A stretch of 34,362 nt of DNA from Synergistales bacterium (GTDB taxonomy: Bacteria; Synergistota; Synergistia; Synergistales; Aminobacteriaceae): assembly GCA_025997935.1 (NCBI GenBank), contig BNVG01000004.1, forward strand, positions 1 through 34,362. Direction: 5' to 3'. The notes under the pieces were generated by a model. The model worked only from the letters and a program-made list of their open reading frames with translations. It was not told where the DNA came from and searched no databases. Positions 1 through 7,855 of the stretch are shown in pieces (position 1 is the first letter of the stretch; every line of letters begins with the position of its first letter). The translations under genes were made by a program, and so were the position numbers.

Positions 1-1345
1 GCATGTAGCTTCCCCCGCCTGTTCCGTTGTTTACGGTCAGGGTATGGGCTAATGACGTCAAGACGGGGTAGATGCCGTCCTGAAGTATCCAGATTGCGGT
101 ATTCGCCCAGTCCGCGCCGGTCGGGTACGTGCCGGGGGTCTTCATATCGGACGTGGATTTGCCGGCTGTGGTCGAATCGACGAGGGTACCGGGGGCTTTT
201 TCGTTGTCGTAGAAGCTGTCTATCACTGTGTACGCGATGTTGGCCAGGCCGCCAGCGTCGCCGCTCGTGACCGAGACCGTACCCGCGCTGTAGGAGGTTT
301 GAATATCGTCCGCACTCCCGGCTATACCGCCCGCGTAGGAGGTGCCGGTGGTGGTGGCGGTGGTGGTGGAGACCGCGCCGATGTTGGCGCAGTAGTGGAT
401 GATGGCATTGTTGCGGCTGGTGCCCACCACGCCCCCGGCATAGGGGGTGGAATTACCGGAGGTGGCCTTGACCGAGCCGGCGTTGTAGGAAGACCAGATA
501 TCGCTGGCTTCGTTGTCTCCCACCACGCCTCCGGCATAGGCAGAGTCGCCGTCGGCTGTGACCGAGCCTGTGTTGTAAGAAGCGGAGATAACGCCGAGGT
601 TGCCGGGGGGGTTGTCGCTGTTTGCTCCCGTCACACCCCCGGCATAGGCGCTGTTCCCCTCGGCAATGACGTCGGCGGCGTTGGAGCACTTATCAATAGT
701 AGCAGAGGAGCCATACCCCAACACCCCTCCGGCGTAGGCGTTGTTTGTGTTCTTGGCGGAAATCGTACCGCCTGACACATGACAGTTGGAGATCGTCCCA
801 CTGAGATTTTTCCCAACCACGCCTCCGGCATAGACCTCTGTGACAGCGCCGGAGGTGGATTCGGCTCTGACGCTGACAACCGCGACGTTCAGGTCTTTGA
901 TCGCTGTGCCGGAGCTGATACTAGCGAAAAGCCCCGCGTAAACGTTGGATGCGGCGGATGACACGTTGACGGTGAGGCCGCTGATCGTGAAGCCGCCGCC
1001 GTCGAATGTGCCAGCGAAGCCGCCGCTCGCATTATACCCGATGGGCGTCCAGTTGGGATAAGACGACAGATCAATTTTGTTGGTGAGCGTGACGGTCTCG
1101 TTGGAAAATAAGTGTTGTGTAATCCCAGTCCCACTCACAATATCAGCTAATCCCGCTAATTGGTCGGCGGTAGATATGGTATAGGGAGGGCTGCCGGTGT
1201 ACCAAGTGGTGTCCGCCGCCGCATACGCGGGAGGCGCGAAGGCCGCGCCTAACAGCGTAAATATTAAAAAGACAAGACACGTCGAAAGGGAGAAAATAGA
1301 TTTGCGGCTCGCATGGTGACGCCGGAGAGAAGTGAGCGTTTGCAT
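1..1345 (-). CDS. GLUG-repeat secreted surface protein, 5' part (runs off left edge)
   Basis: An open frame of 448 codons runs from an ATG at 1345 to the window edge without a stop, so the C-terminus is missing. A TAAGGAGG ribosome-binding site lies at 1358-1365. The N-terminus is a signal peptide: basic start (RRHHASRK), hydrophobic stretch (SLSTCLVFLIFTLLGAAFA), then an AYAA-type cleavage region. The mature part contains GFAGTFDGGGFTISGL followed by about six YAGGV(V/L/T)G units spaced roughly 30-45 residues apart, each followed by a stretch such as ISNCHVSGG or SSYNAGSV. This is the pattern of GLUG motifs in bacterial adhesins and other cell-surface proteins. The last visible residues (TLTVNNGTGGGSY) look like the start of a bacterial repeat-type domain common at the ends of such proteins. 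A role in adhesion or envelope display is inferred; the anchor is off the window. Confidence 0.8.
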   Translation of the reverse strand, partial: MQTLTSLRRHHASRKSIFSLSTCLVFLIFTLLGAAFAPPAYAAADTTWYTGSPPYTISTADQLAGLADIVSGTGITQHLFSNETVTLTNKIDLSSYPNWTPIGYNASGGFAGTFDGGGFTISGLTVNVSSAASNVYAGLFASISSGTAIKDLNVAVVSVRAESTSGAVTEVYAGGVVGKNLSGTISNCHVSGGTISAKNTNNAYAGGVLGYGSSATIDKCSNAADVIAEGNSAYAGGVTGANSDNPPGNLGVISASYNTGSVTADGDSAYAGGVVGDNEASDIWSSYNAGSVKATSGNSTPYAGGVVGTSRNNAIIHYCANIGAVSTTTATTTGTSYAGGIAGSADDIQTSYSAGTVSVTSGDAGGLANIAYTVIDSFYDNEKAPGTLVDSTTAGKSTSDMKTPGTYPTGADWANTAIWILQDGIYPVLTSLAHTLTVNNGTGGGSYM

Positions 1346-1372
1346 TATTTGAAAAAGCCTCCTTATGTAACA

Positions 1373-1402
1373 ATACAAAAAATTCAAAAAATAAACCGTC
1401 AA
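1373..1402 (-). promoter_or_regulatory. Candidate sigma-70 promoter for the surface protein
   Basis: On the minus strand, TTGACG (1397-1402) is followed after 18 bp by TTGTAT (1373-1378), just upstream of the ribosome-binding site at 1358-1365. The -35 is good and the -10 weak. The implied leader is very short. Confidence 0.3.
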
Positions 1403-1442
1403 GATAGTATATTACATTAAAAACCAAAAAGTTGAAAACACT

Positions 1443-1471
1443 TTGCCGGTTTTGAATGATATAACTATAAA
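1443..1471 (+). promoter_or_regulatory. Candidate sigma-70 promoter for the binding protein
   Basis: TTGCCG (1443-1448), a 17-bp spacer and TATAAA (1466-1471) on the plus strand, in AT-rich DNA. It would give the 1674 gene a leader of nearly 200 nt that contains the short repeat at 1499. Confidence 0.35.
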
Positions 1472-1498
1472 ATTTGCGCGCCGATTTGTAGGGGCGAC

Positions 1499-1519
1499 CA
1501 ACCCTACGAAAACTCCCCT
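1499..1519. repeat. Short GGGGCGACC-family repeat, solo copy
   Basis: TAGGGGCGACCAACCCTACG matches the conserved edge (TAGGGGCGACC) of the palindromic elements at 10988, 20165 and 29112, and the solo copy at 9689 also ends in CTACGAAA. This copy has no second arm, so it is a single unit. Confidence 0.5.
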
Positions 1520-1673
1520 GACGGAAGAAGCGTAGGTTGAGTTCCTCAAAATTATTCTTACGCAACCCCACGCTCGCGGGCAATAGGATTTTAGCGCAAA
1601 ATAAGGTAAACTATAAACACTGCGCGACAATGTCTGCGTGGCGTTTCGCAAAACAGAAAGGGGAGATTTTGGA

Positions 1674-3212
1674 ATGAAGAAGGGATTTTTCGCGGTTTTT
1701 GTTTTGGCGGCTTTTTTGACGGCGGCGGGCGGAGCTTTCGCGGCTCAGGCTATCAGAGTAGCGGTCATAGACGAGCCTCCGACGCTCGACCAGCACGTCG
1801 TGACGTCAGACCTCGCCACGATGATAGCGCAGCATATTTTTGAGGGGCTTTACACATTTGACTCCAAGTACGCCCCTGTGCCTATGCTCGTCGAGAAAGA
1901 GGAGATTCGCGGCGACGGTAAGGTCGTGGTTTTGACGCTCCGCGGCGGGGTGAAGTTCCACGACGGTTCGGACTTCGACGCGCTCGACGCGCTCGCTTCC
2001 CTGAACCGCTGGGGCCAGTACGGAAGCCGCGGCTCCGTGCTGTACGGCCAACTTGACAAAGTGGAGGCCACCGGCAATCTTGAGCTGACGCTGACTTTCA
2101 AAGAACCGTTCGCGCCCTGGAAAAACCTTTTGGCTTTTATCAATGGCGGCCCCGTTATCTACCCCAAGGAAGTCGTGGAGAAGGCCGACAAGACGCCTAT
2201 CGACCCGTCTGGGTATATCGGCACAGGGCCTTATAAGTTTGCTGAGCGCAACGTGGGTCGTTTCATCAAGCTCGCGCGCTACGACGGCTACAAGCCGCGT
2301 ACGGAAGCGCCGGACGGCTACTCGGGCAAGCGCGAGGCCGTGCTTGACGAACTGCTGTTTATTCCCGTTCCCGACGCCGCGACGCGCCTCAACGGCGTGA
2401 AGGCGGGAGATTACGACTACGCCGAGCAGATGGTAGGCGACCTCTACGATTCGCTCAAGGCCGATGGCTCCATCAAAATATCCGTCAATCAGGGAGCAAA
2501 CGCCGGACTTATGTTCTTCAACTCGAGCGAGGGGATTTTCAAGGGCAACTACAAACTGCGCCAGGCCCTCGAGGCGGCGATGAACATGACGCCCGCGCTT
2601 CAGGCGGCCTACGGCGCGCCGGCCCTCTGGAAGGCAAACGGTTCGTTGATGCCTGAGACGACAGTCTGGTACTCTAAGGCGGCGACAGACCGTTACAGCC
2701 AGGGCGACGCCGCGAAAGCCAAGAAGCTCGCCGAGGAAGCCGGATATAAGGGCGAAAAAATAGTCTTCATGGCCTCCACATCCTACCAGCACCACTACGA
2801 CACGACGCTCGTGCTGATAAAACAGCTTCAGGACGCCGGGTTCAACGTAGAGCACGCTATATTTGACTGGGCGACGCTGGTCTCCAAGCGCGGCGACCCC
2901 AAGCAGTGGGATATTTTCTTCACGCATCACGGCTTTGTGCCGGAACCGATGCTGTTCAGCTTTATGGGCAACACGTACGCCGGCTGGTGGGCGACGGACG
3001 CCAAAAAGGCGCTTGCCAAGAAGTTCTCCGAGACGATGGACTTCGCCGGGCGCAAAGCCGTCTGGGACGATATTCAGGCTCTTGTTTACGAGGAAGTTCC
3101 CGTCGCGAAGGTCGGCGAGTTCTTCAGCTATGACATATACTCGCCAAAGGTTCAGGGACTCTCCGAGTCGTCGCTTATATGGCCCAAGTTCTGGGGCGTA
3201 AGCGTAAAATAA
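1674..3212 (+). CDS. Dipeptide/oligopeptide ABC transporter, periplasmic substrate-binding protein
   Basis: 512 aa, family 5 extracellular solute-binding protein (DppA/OppA type), which captures peptides for an ABC importer. The start is the ATG at 1674, behind GAAAGGGGAG and followed by a clear signal peptide (MKKGFFAVFVLAAF...GGAFA) with an AFA-A signal peptidase I site. An upstream in-frame ATG at 1638 would bury this signal. There is no lipobox cysteine, so the protein is probably soluble in the periplasm and not a lipoprotein. Family features include DEPPTLDQHVVTSD near the mature N-terminus, HDGSDFDALD, YIGTGPYKF and the C-terminal WPKFWGVSVK. The matching permease and ATPase genes are probably those at 6896-10702, with three minus-strand genes in between, which is an unusual split. 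The exact substrate cannot be read from sequence. Confidence 0.93.
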   Translation: MKKGFFAVFVLAAFLTAAGGAFAAQAIRVAVIDEPPTLDQHVVTSDLATMIAQHIFEGLYTFDSKYAPVPMLVEKEEIRGDGKVVVLTLRGGVKFHDGSDFDALDALASLNRWGQYGSRGSVLYGQLDKVEATGNLELTLTFKEPFAPWKNLLAFINGGPVIYPKEVVEKADKTPIDPSGYIGTGPYKFAERNVGRFIKLARYDGYKPRTEAPDGYSGKREAVLDELLFIPVPDAATRLNGVKAGDYDYAEQMVGDLYDSLKADGSIKISVNQGANAGLMFFNSSEGIFKGNYKLRQALEAAMNMTPALQAAYGAPALWKANGSLMPETTVWYSKAATDRYSQGDAAKAKKLAEEAGYKGEKIVFMASTSYQHHYDTTLVLIKQLQDAGFNVEHAIFDWATLVSKRGDPKQWDIFFTHHGFVPEPMLFSFMGNTYAGWWATDAKKALAKKFSETMDFAGRKAVWDDIQALVYEEVPVAKVGEFFSYDIYSPKVQGLSESSLIWPKFWGVSVK

Positions 3213-3232
3213 TTCTTTCCCGAACAAGACAA

Positions 3233-3282
3233 CAAGATAAAAAACCGCGCCCCTCGTTTTTGGGGCGCGGTTTTTTATCTTG
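3233..3282. terminator. Bidirectional rho-independent terminator
   Basis: A perfect 21-bp stem (3233-3253 with 3262-3282) has a GC-rich core (CCGCGCCCC), an 8-nt loop and A/T tracts on both flanks. It sits between the convergent binding-protein and abgT genes and can stop transcription from both sides. Confidence 0.93.
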
Positions 3283-3297
3283 CGGATTTTTTTGATC

Positions 3298-4839
3298 TTA
3301 CGACAACCATATAGCGCCGCCGGGGCCGAGAGGAAGATCCATCATAACCCACGCGACTAACTGTATCAGCCAGAAAATGGTGAACCAGAAGGAGAACGGA
3401 ATCATATTGGCTATGATAGTCCCCATTCCGGTGTCTTTCTCATAGCGCCTCGCAAAGCCCAGGATAACCGGGAAGTAATAGAAGAGCGGAGAAAGCGGGT
3501 TTGTGATGGAGTCGCCGATACGATAGGCTATCTGCGTGACAGCCGGATTCATGTTCATCAGCATCAGCATCGGGACGAACACGGGCGCGAGGATAGCCCA
3601 TTTGGCCGAGGCCGAGCCTATGAAGAGGTTGATTATACAAGACACGACCACGACGCCTATAAGAAGCGGAATACCGGTGAAATTCAACGCTTTCAGCACT
3701 TCCGCGCCCTTGACCGCGACGATGACGCCGAGGTTGCTCCACCCAAAATAAGTCGTGAACTGCGCGCAGAAGAAGCAGAGCACGATGTAGGGAGCCATAT
3801 CCCTGAAAGCGTCGGTGATGTCGGCGAACATCTGCTTGTCGTTTTTGTATTTACCGCTGACGAAGCCGTAGATACAGCCGGGCACAAAGAAGAGAATCGC
3901 TATTGTCACGACGAGGCCGCTCATAAAGGGAGCGTTGGCCGATGTGATGGAGCCGCCCTGCGCCGGGTCGCCAAGGAAGGGGTCGGAGCCGAGGCACAGC
4001 AGCACAATAACGATGGCCGCCACGGCGAGGCCGCGGAGCGCGTATTTTACACCTTTTTCCTCCGCGGGCGTCAGGGCCTTCTGGTCGACTTTACCGTACT
4101 TGTTGAGATCCACACCCGCGAAGCGGGGAGCGACTATCTTTTCGGACACGAAAGTTCCGACGATCGTCAGGACAATGCAAGAGGCGATAAGGAAGTAGTA
4201 GTTGATGGCGGGAGAGGCTGCGTAGGCCGGGTCGATCATCCGGGCCGCGGGCTCAGTGAACCCGTAGGCGAGGGTATCGGTGAGCGCGAGAACGACAGCC
4301 GCGCAGAAACCGGCGGCCACCGACGCGAAGGCGGTAAACATACCGACCATCGGATTTCGCCCCATACTTAAATATGTAGCGGCGGCCAATGGAGGCATGA
4401 TGACGAAGGCCGAGTCGCCGGCGACATTACCGTTGACGCTGATAAAGACGATAATCAGCGTGACCAGCGTCGGAGGTATGCCCGTCAGCATCTTCTGCAT
4501 CAAAGCCGCGAGGAAACCACTCTTTTCGGCGACGCCCGTACCGATAACGGCCACAAGCACTATTCCCATCGGGGCGAAGCCGGAGAAGTTTGTGACGGCG
4601 CCGCTCCACATCCGCCTGAAGCCCTCTTTCGAGAGGAGGTTGATGGCCTCCAGAGTCTTTCCGGTCCCCGGATGCACAGCCGTGACGCCGAAGATACTGC
4701 AAAGCCAGGATACCACAAGCACCACTACCGCCAGGATGACAAACAACGTGACCGGATCGGGTAATTTATTGCCCGTCCGCTCGATCCACGTCAGAAAGCC
4801 CCCAAAAAAACCCTGCTTCTTTTCTGTTGCCTCCACCAT
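3298..4839 (-). CDS. abgT: AbgT-family transporter (p-aminobenzoyl-glutamate type)
   Basis: 513 aa, rich in transmembrane helices along its length. The opening (GFLTWIERTGNKLPDPVTLF) is the signature N-terminus of the AbgT family, whose members import p-aminobenzoyl-glutamate or export sulfonamide-type compounds by ion coupling. Other family segments are GDSAFVIMPPLAA, a central hydrophilic loop (VAPRFAGVDLNKYG), GSASAKWAILAPVFVPMLM and RIGDSITNPLSPLFYYFP. Length is normal. The ATG follows AAAGGAGC. The gene stands alone, with its own promoter at 4881-4909 and the shared terminator at 3233-3282. Direction of transport and true substrate are not decided by sequence; in a peptide-using anaerobe uptake of a glutamate conjugate is plausible. 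Confidence 0.93.
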   Translation of the reverse strand: MVEATEKKQGFFGGFLTWIERTGNKLPDPVTLFVILAVVVLVVSWLCSIFGVTAVHPGTGKTLEAINLLSKEGFRRMWSGAVTNFSGFAPMGIVLVAVIGTGVAEKSGFLAALMQKMLTGIPPTLVTLIIVFISVNGNVAGDSAFVIMPPLAAATYLSMGRNPMVGMFTAFASVAAGFCAAVVLALTDTLAYGFTEPAARMIDPAYAASPAINYYFLIASCIVLTIVGTFVSEKIVAPRFAGVDLNKYGKVDQKALTPAEEKGVKYALRGLAVAAIVIVLLCLGSDPFLGDPAQGGSITSANAPFMSGLVVTIAILFFVPGCIYGFVSGKYKNDKQMFADITDAFRDMAPYIVLCFFCAQFTTYFGWSNLGVIVAVKGAEVLKALNFTGIPLLIGVVVVSCIINLFIGSASAKWAILAPVFVPMLMLMNMNPAVTQIAYRIGDSITNPLSPLFYYFPVILGFARRYEKDTGMGTIIANMIPFSFWFTIFWLIQLVAWVMMDLPLGPGGAIWLS

Positions 4840-4865
4840 ATTAACGCGCTCCTTTAGTAAAATAG

Positions 4866-4883
4866 TTTGGAATGGATTCCAAA
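4866..4883. promoter_or_regulatory. Perfect palindromic operator candidate in the abgT promoter
   Basis: TTTGGAATCCATTCCAAA (read on the minus strand) is an 18-bp perfect palindrome that overlaps the -10 box and the start point of the abgT promoter. This is the usual place for a repressor operator. The cognate regulator is not in the window. Confidence 0.55.
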
Positions 4884-4909
4884 ATACGCTATTATGCGTA
4901 TTATGTCAA
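4881..4909 (-). promoter_or_regulatory. Promoter of abgT, with an inverted repeat in the spacer
   Basis: TTGACA (4904-4909), a 17-bp spacer and TATTTT (4881-4886) on the minus strand. The spacer is filled by a second inverted repeat, AATACGC-6-GCGTATT (4883-4902), next to the operator palindrome at 4866-4883. Confidence 0.7.
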
Positions 4910-4956
4910 GTAGTCAATGAAATAAACAGCAAATTCTGCGTTAAAGTCTACTAAAA

Positions 4957-6129
4957 TTACACTCGAGCGACGCCGCTTTCTTTCGCGGCCTTAGATACGG
5001 CTGTCGCCACCGCGCCGCGCACGCGGAGGTCGAAGGCGGCGGGCAGGATGTAGTCGGCTTTTAGTTCTTTGTCCGAGACGAGCGCGGCGAGGGCGTAGGC
5101 CGCCGCTATCTTCATAGGGTCGTTTATATCGCTCGCGCGGACATCGAACGCCCCGCGGAAAATCCCGGGGAAGGCCAGGACGTTGTTTATCTGATTGGGA
5201 AAATCGCTTCGCCCTGTGCCTACCACGGCGGCCCCGGCTTCGATTGCGGCGGACGGCATAATCTCGGGCGTGGGGTTGGCCATAGGGAAAAGAATCGCTC
5301 CCTTAGCCATATTGCGGACATCGCTCTGGGTGACGGCCCCAGGAGCCGATACGCCTATAAACACGTCGGCCCCTTTCAGAACGTCGCTGAGCTTGCCCTT
5401 TTTCAGGCCGGGGTTCGTCGCCTCGGCCATCTCTATCTTCTCATCGTTAAGTCCGTCTCTGCCCTTATATATCGCGCCCGCCCTGTCGCACAGCACGACG
5501 TCTTTCAGCCCCACGGCCATCAGGAGCTTCACGACCGCTATGCCCGCCGCGCCCGCGCCGCTCGTCACGACGGATATGTCCTCTATTTTTTTGCCGACGA
5601 CCTTGAGCGCGTTCAGGAGCGCGGCCAGAACGACCACCGCCGTGCCGTGCTGGTCGTCGTGAAATATGGGTATGTCGCAGCGTTTCTTGAGTTCGCGCTC
5701 TATCTCGAAGCAACGCGGCGCGGATATGTCCTCTAAGTTCACGCCGCCGAAACTGCCGGCCAAAAGAGAGACGGTGTTCACTATGTCCTCGACTTTTTTG
5801 GAGCGCACGCAAAGCGGTATGGCGTCCACCCCTCCGAAGGCCTTAAACAGCACACACTTCCCCTCCATGACCGGCATCCCAGCCTCGGGGCCTATGTCGC
5901 CGAGGCCCAGCACAGCTGTTCCGTCCGTGACGACGGCCACGGTGTTCCATCTCCCGGTGAGCTCGTAGCTCAGGGCCGGGTTTTTCTGAATCTCGAGGCA
6001 GGGCTGAGCGACGCCCGGAGTGTAGGCGATGGACAGCTCATCCTTCGTCGTCACGGACATCTTGGGCACGGTTTCCAGTTTTCCTCTCCACTTGCGGTGC
6101 ATCTTTACGGCTTCGGCCGCGTAATCCAT
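4957..6129 (-). CDS. Malic enzyme (oxaloacetate-decarboxylating malate dehydrogenase)
   Basis: 390 aa, the short bacterial malic enzyme form without a phosphotransacetylase tail. It oxidatively decarboxylates malate to pyruvate with reduction of NAD or NADP. Visible landmarks are YTPGVAQPCLEI (N-terminal domain with catalytic tyrosine), the metal and substrate region FHDDQHGTA, the Rossmann loop GAGAAGIAV, and FPMANPTPEI near the C-terminus. Cofactor preference cannot be decided here. The ATG at 6129 has a GGGGGAG ribosome-binding site. It lies 15 bp downstream of the peroxiredoxin-like gene on the same strand, so the two are probably co-transcribed. Confidence 0.93.
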   Translation of the reverse strand: MDYAAEAVKMHRKWRGKLETVPKMSVTTKDELSIAYTPGVAQPCLEIQKNPALSYELTGRWNTVAVVTDGTAVLGLGDIGPEAGMPVMEGKCVLFKAFGGVDAIPLCVRSKKVEDIVNTVSLLAGSFGGVNLEDISAPRCFEIERELKKRCDIPIFHDDQHGTAVVVLAALLNALKVVGKKIEDISVVTSGAGAAGIAVVKLLMAVGLKDVVLCDRAGAIYKGRDGLNDEKIEMAEATNPGLKKGKLSDVLKGADVFIGVSAPGAVTQSDVRNMAKGAILFPMANPTPEIMPSAAIEAGAAVVGTGRSDFPNQINNVLAFPGIFRGAFDVRASDINDPMKIAAAYALAALVSDKELKADYILPAAFDLRVRGAVATAVSKAAKESGVARV

Positions 6130-6144
6130 ATAAATCTCCCCCTA

Positions 6145-6708
6145 CTAAAAATATTTCAGCGTCTCGTCCACGTCCGGCAAGTCCGTTATGTCCGCCGAAT
6201 AATGAGCGAGCAGTATCTTTTGATTCTCATCTATGACGAACACCGCCGGAAGTTGCTGTTCGTTGCCCTCGTACAGTCCGTGCGTGATGCCGAGCTCGCT
6301 CGCCTCGGCTATGCGCTTCTCGAACCGCTCTGAGCGTTTATAGTCCCCCGGCAGGCTTTTTATGAAATACCCGAGGGGGGCGTATCCTATGTCAAACAAA
6401 CGGTAAAGTTCTCCTTCCGGGTCGCAGATAAGCTCAAAGTCTATATCGTCTTGTTTGAGCGCCCCCTGAATAGTCTCCGGCGAGCTTTGGAGCACGACGT
6501 AGAGCTTTGCGCCGCGCGAGCTGAACTTCGCGCTCTCCGCGGCTATATCCCGAAACTCCAGCTGAGTCACCCTACAGCCGTAGTAGCGCAGAAAGAACAG
6601 GGCTTTCTTCCGCCCTCCGCCGTCCGCGTAAAAATTCTTTTTTTCTCCCCAGGGGGTGGAAAAATCGAAGTCGGGCGCTTTGCTTCCGATTTGGTAACGT
6701 TTCGGCAT
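6145..6708 (-). CDS. Peroxiredoxin-like (AhpC/TSA superfamily) protein
   Basis: 187 aa with a thioredoxin-fold layout: an N-terminal KAPDFDFSTPWGEKK segment as in AhpC/TSA proteins, a strand-Cys segment LFFLRYYGCRVTQ (Cys45), then VLQSSPETI and a C-terminal strand AVFVIDENQKILLAHYS. The usual peroxidatic motif PxxxTxxC is absent. The lone GC followed by RVTQ resembles the AhpC/TSA_2 or PRXL2-like group, so peroxidase activity is not certain; thiol reduction is the safer statement. The start follows AAAGGAGA. It is the first gene of a pair with malic enzyme, driven by the candidate promoter at 6778-6806. Confidence 0.8.
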   Translation of the reverse strand: MPKRYQIGSKAPDFDFSTPWGEKKNFYADGGGRKKALFFLRYYGCRVTQLEFRDIAAESAKFSSRGAKLYVVLQSSPETIQGALKQDDIDFELICDPEGELYRLFDIGYAPLGYFIKSLPGDYKRSERFEKRIAEASELGITHGLYEGNEQQLPAVFVIDENQKILLAHYSADITDLPDVDETLKYF

Positions 6709-6777
6709 AAAATTGTCTCCTTTGCGTTATGTCGCGGGGAATTGACCATCAAAGACCGCGCGTCCCCGACGGTTCAC

Positions 6778-6806
6778 ATGATAACTGAAAAATCCGATGA
6801 AGTCTA
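6778..6806 (-). promoter_or_regulatory. Candidate promoter of the peroxiredoxin-malic enzyme pair
   Basis: On the minus strand, TAGACT (6801-6806), a 17-bp spacer and TATCAT (6778-6783), about 70 bp before the start codon. The -10 matches five of six bases and the -35 four of six. Confidence 0.4.
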
Positions 6807-6853
6807 TAAGTTTTTCCATTTTCGCTCCAGCCGCCCCCCGCAAATCCGTGTTG

Positions 6854-6859
6854 TATAAT
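6854..6859 (+). promoter_or_regulatory. -10 box (TATAAT) ahead of the dpp operon
   Basis: A perfect TATAAT lies 36 bp before the TTG start at 6896. The expected -35 region (about 6831-6836) is C-rich and poor, so the promoter may need an activator or another sigma factor. Confidence 0.4.
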
Positions 6860-6895
6860 TAGCGAGGCATTTCAAAAGAGAAGGAGAGGGTTTAT

Positions 6896-7843
6896 TTGCT
6901 GGCTTATACCGTTCGCCGGATTTTCGGCATGATACCTTCGCTATTGCTGGCCTCCGTTATTGTCTTCTCGTTTATTCACCTGATCCCGGGCGACCCGGCT
7001 CAGATGATGCTGGGAGATTTGGCCACGCCGAGTCAGGTGGACGCGCTCCGCGAGGCTATGGGGTTGAACCGCCCGTTTTACGTTCAATATTTTATATGGC
7101 TTTCCGGGGTGGTTCGGGGCGATTTCGGGCAGTCGATATTTTTCAATCAGCCCGTCCTGAGCGTCATAGCCGACAGGGCGGAGACGAGCGTTCTTCTGGC
7201 TCTTTTGTCTATCACTATCGTCATACTGATAGGCATACCGGTGGGGGTCTTGTCCGCCATCAAGCACAACAGCAGGCTTGATCAGGCCGTATCCGCCCTC
7301 TCGATGTTCTTCGCCTCCATTCCGACGTTTTGGCTCGGGCTGAACTTCATGGCGCTTTTTTCGGTGACGCTCGGGTGGTTCCCCACCTCCGGCTTTCCGT
7401 CTATTCTGCAAAGCGGCGACTGGAGCAATATCCGCTATCTCATACTCCCCGCCATAACGCTCGCCGCGCCCAACAGCGCCCTCATAGTCCGCCTTACGCG
7501 CTCGAGTATGCTCGACGTGTCGAACGCCGACTACGTCAAGACGGCGCGGGCAAAGGGGCTTTTGGATTGGCGCGTGAATATGCGGCACATCTTCCGAAAC
7601 TCGCTCGTCGCGGTGGTTTCGGCTTTGGGCTTCACTTTCGTCGCGCTCGTCGCCGGGGCTGTCGTCACGGAGACGGTGTTCTCGTTGCCGGGCGTGGGGA
7701 GGCTCGTCGTGGAGTCGCTCCTGCGTCGCGACTATCCGACTATTCAGGGGATAATCTTGGTGGTAGCCTTTCTTTATATGGCCATCAATCTCTTGGTCGA
7801 CCTCTCTTTCGCGCTCCTCGACCCGAGAATCAGATACAGCTGA
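6896..7843 (+). CDS. dppB: Dipeptide/oligopeptide ABC transporter permease, DppB type
   Basis: 315 aa. The start is TTG at 6896, well placed behind AAGGAGAGG; translation opens MLAYTVRRIFGMIPSLLL, the standard DppB/OppB start with its first transmembrane helix. Around six membrane segments are visible. The periplasmic stretch IHLIPGDPAQMMLG and the cytoplasmic EAA loop (ARAKGLLDWRVNMRHIFRNS), which docks on the ATPases, are both typical. It ends with the family tail LLDPRIRYS. First gene of a four-gene operon; 12 bp separate it from the next gene. Confidence 0.95.
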   Translation: MLAYTVRRIFGMIPSLLLASVIVFSFIHLIPGDPAQMMLGDLATPSQVDALREAMGLNRPFYVQYFIWLSGVVRGDFGQSIFFNQPVLSVIADRAETSVLLALLSITIVILIGIPVGVLSAIKHNSRLDQAVSALSMFFASIPTFWLGLNFMALFSVTLGWFPTSGFPSILQSGDWSNIRYLILPAITLAAPNSALIVRLTRSSMLDVSNADYVKTARAKGLLDWRVNMRHIFRNSLVAVVSALGFTFVALVAGAVVTETVFSLPGVGRLVVESLLRRDYPTIQGIILVVAFLYMAINLLVDLSFALLDPRIRYS

Positions 7844-7855
7844 GGCGCTTACAAA

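Larger units (their letters stand above)
1346..1673. other. Divergent intergenic region
   Basis: These 328 bp separate the minus-strand surface protein from the plus-strand binding protein. The middle (about 1370-1480) is AT-rich and holds one candidate promoter on each strand. A short GGGGCGACC-type repeat lies at about 1499. No convincing gene is present; small frames here are unsupported by start signals. Confidence 0.6.

Noticed and set aside
299..775. 158-codon plus-strand Gly/Val-rich frame
   Set aside because: Antisense shadow of the GLUG repeats; the low-complexity GGAGGGGGG run arises from Thr/Ala codons on the real strand.
1806..3227. A 473-codon minus-strand frame opposite the binding protein
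   Set aside because: Antisense shadow of a clear family 5 binding protein in GC-rich DNA; Arg/Val-rich with no recognisable motifs.
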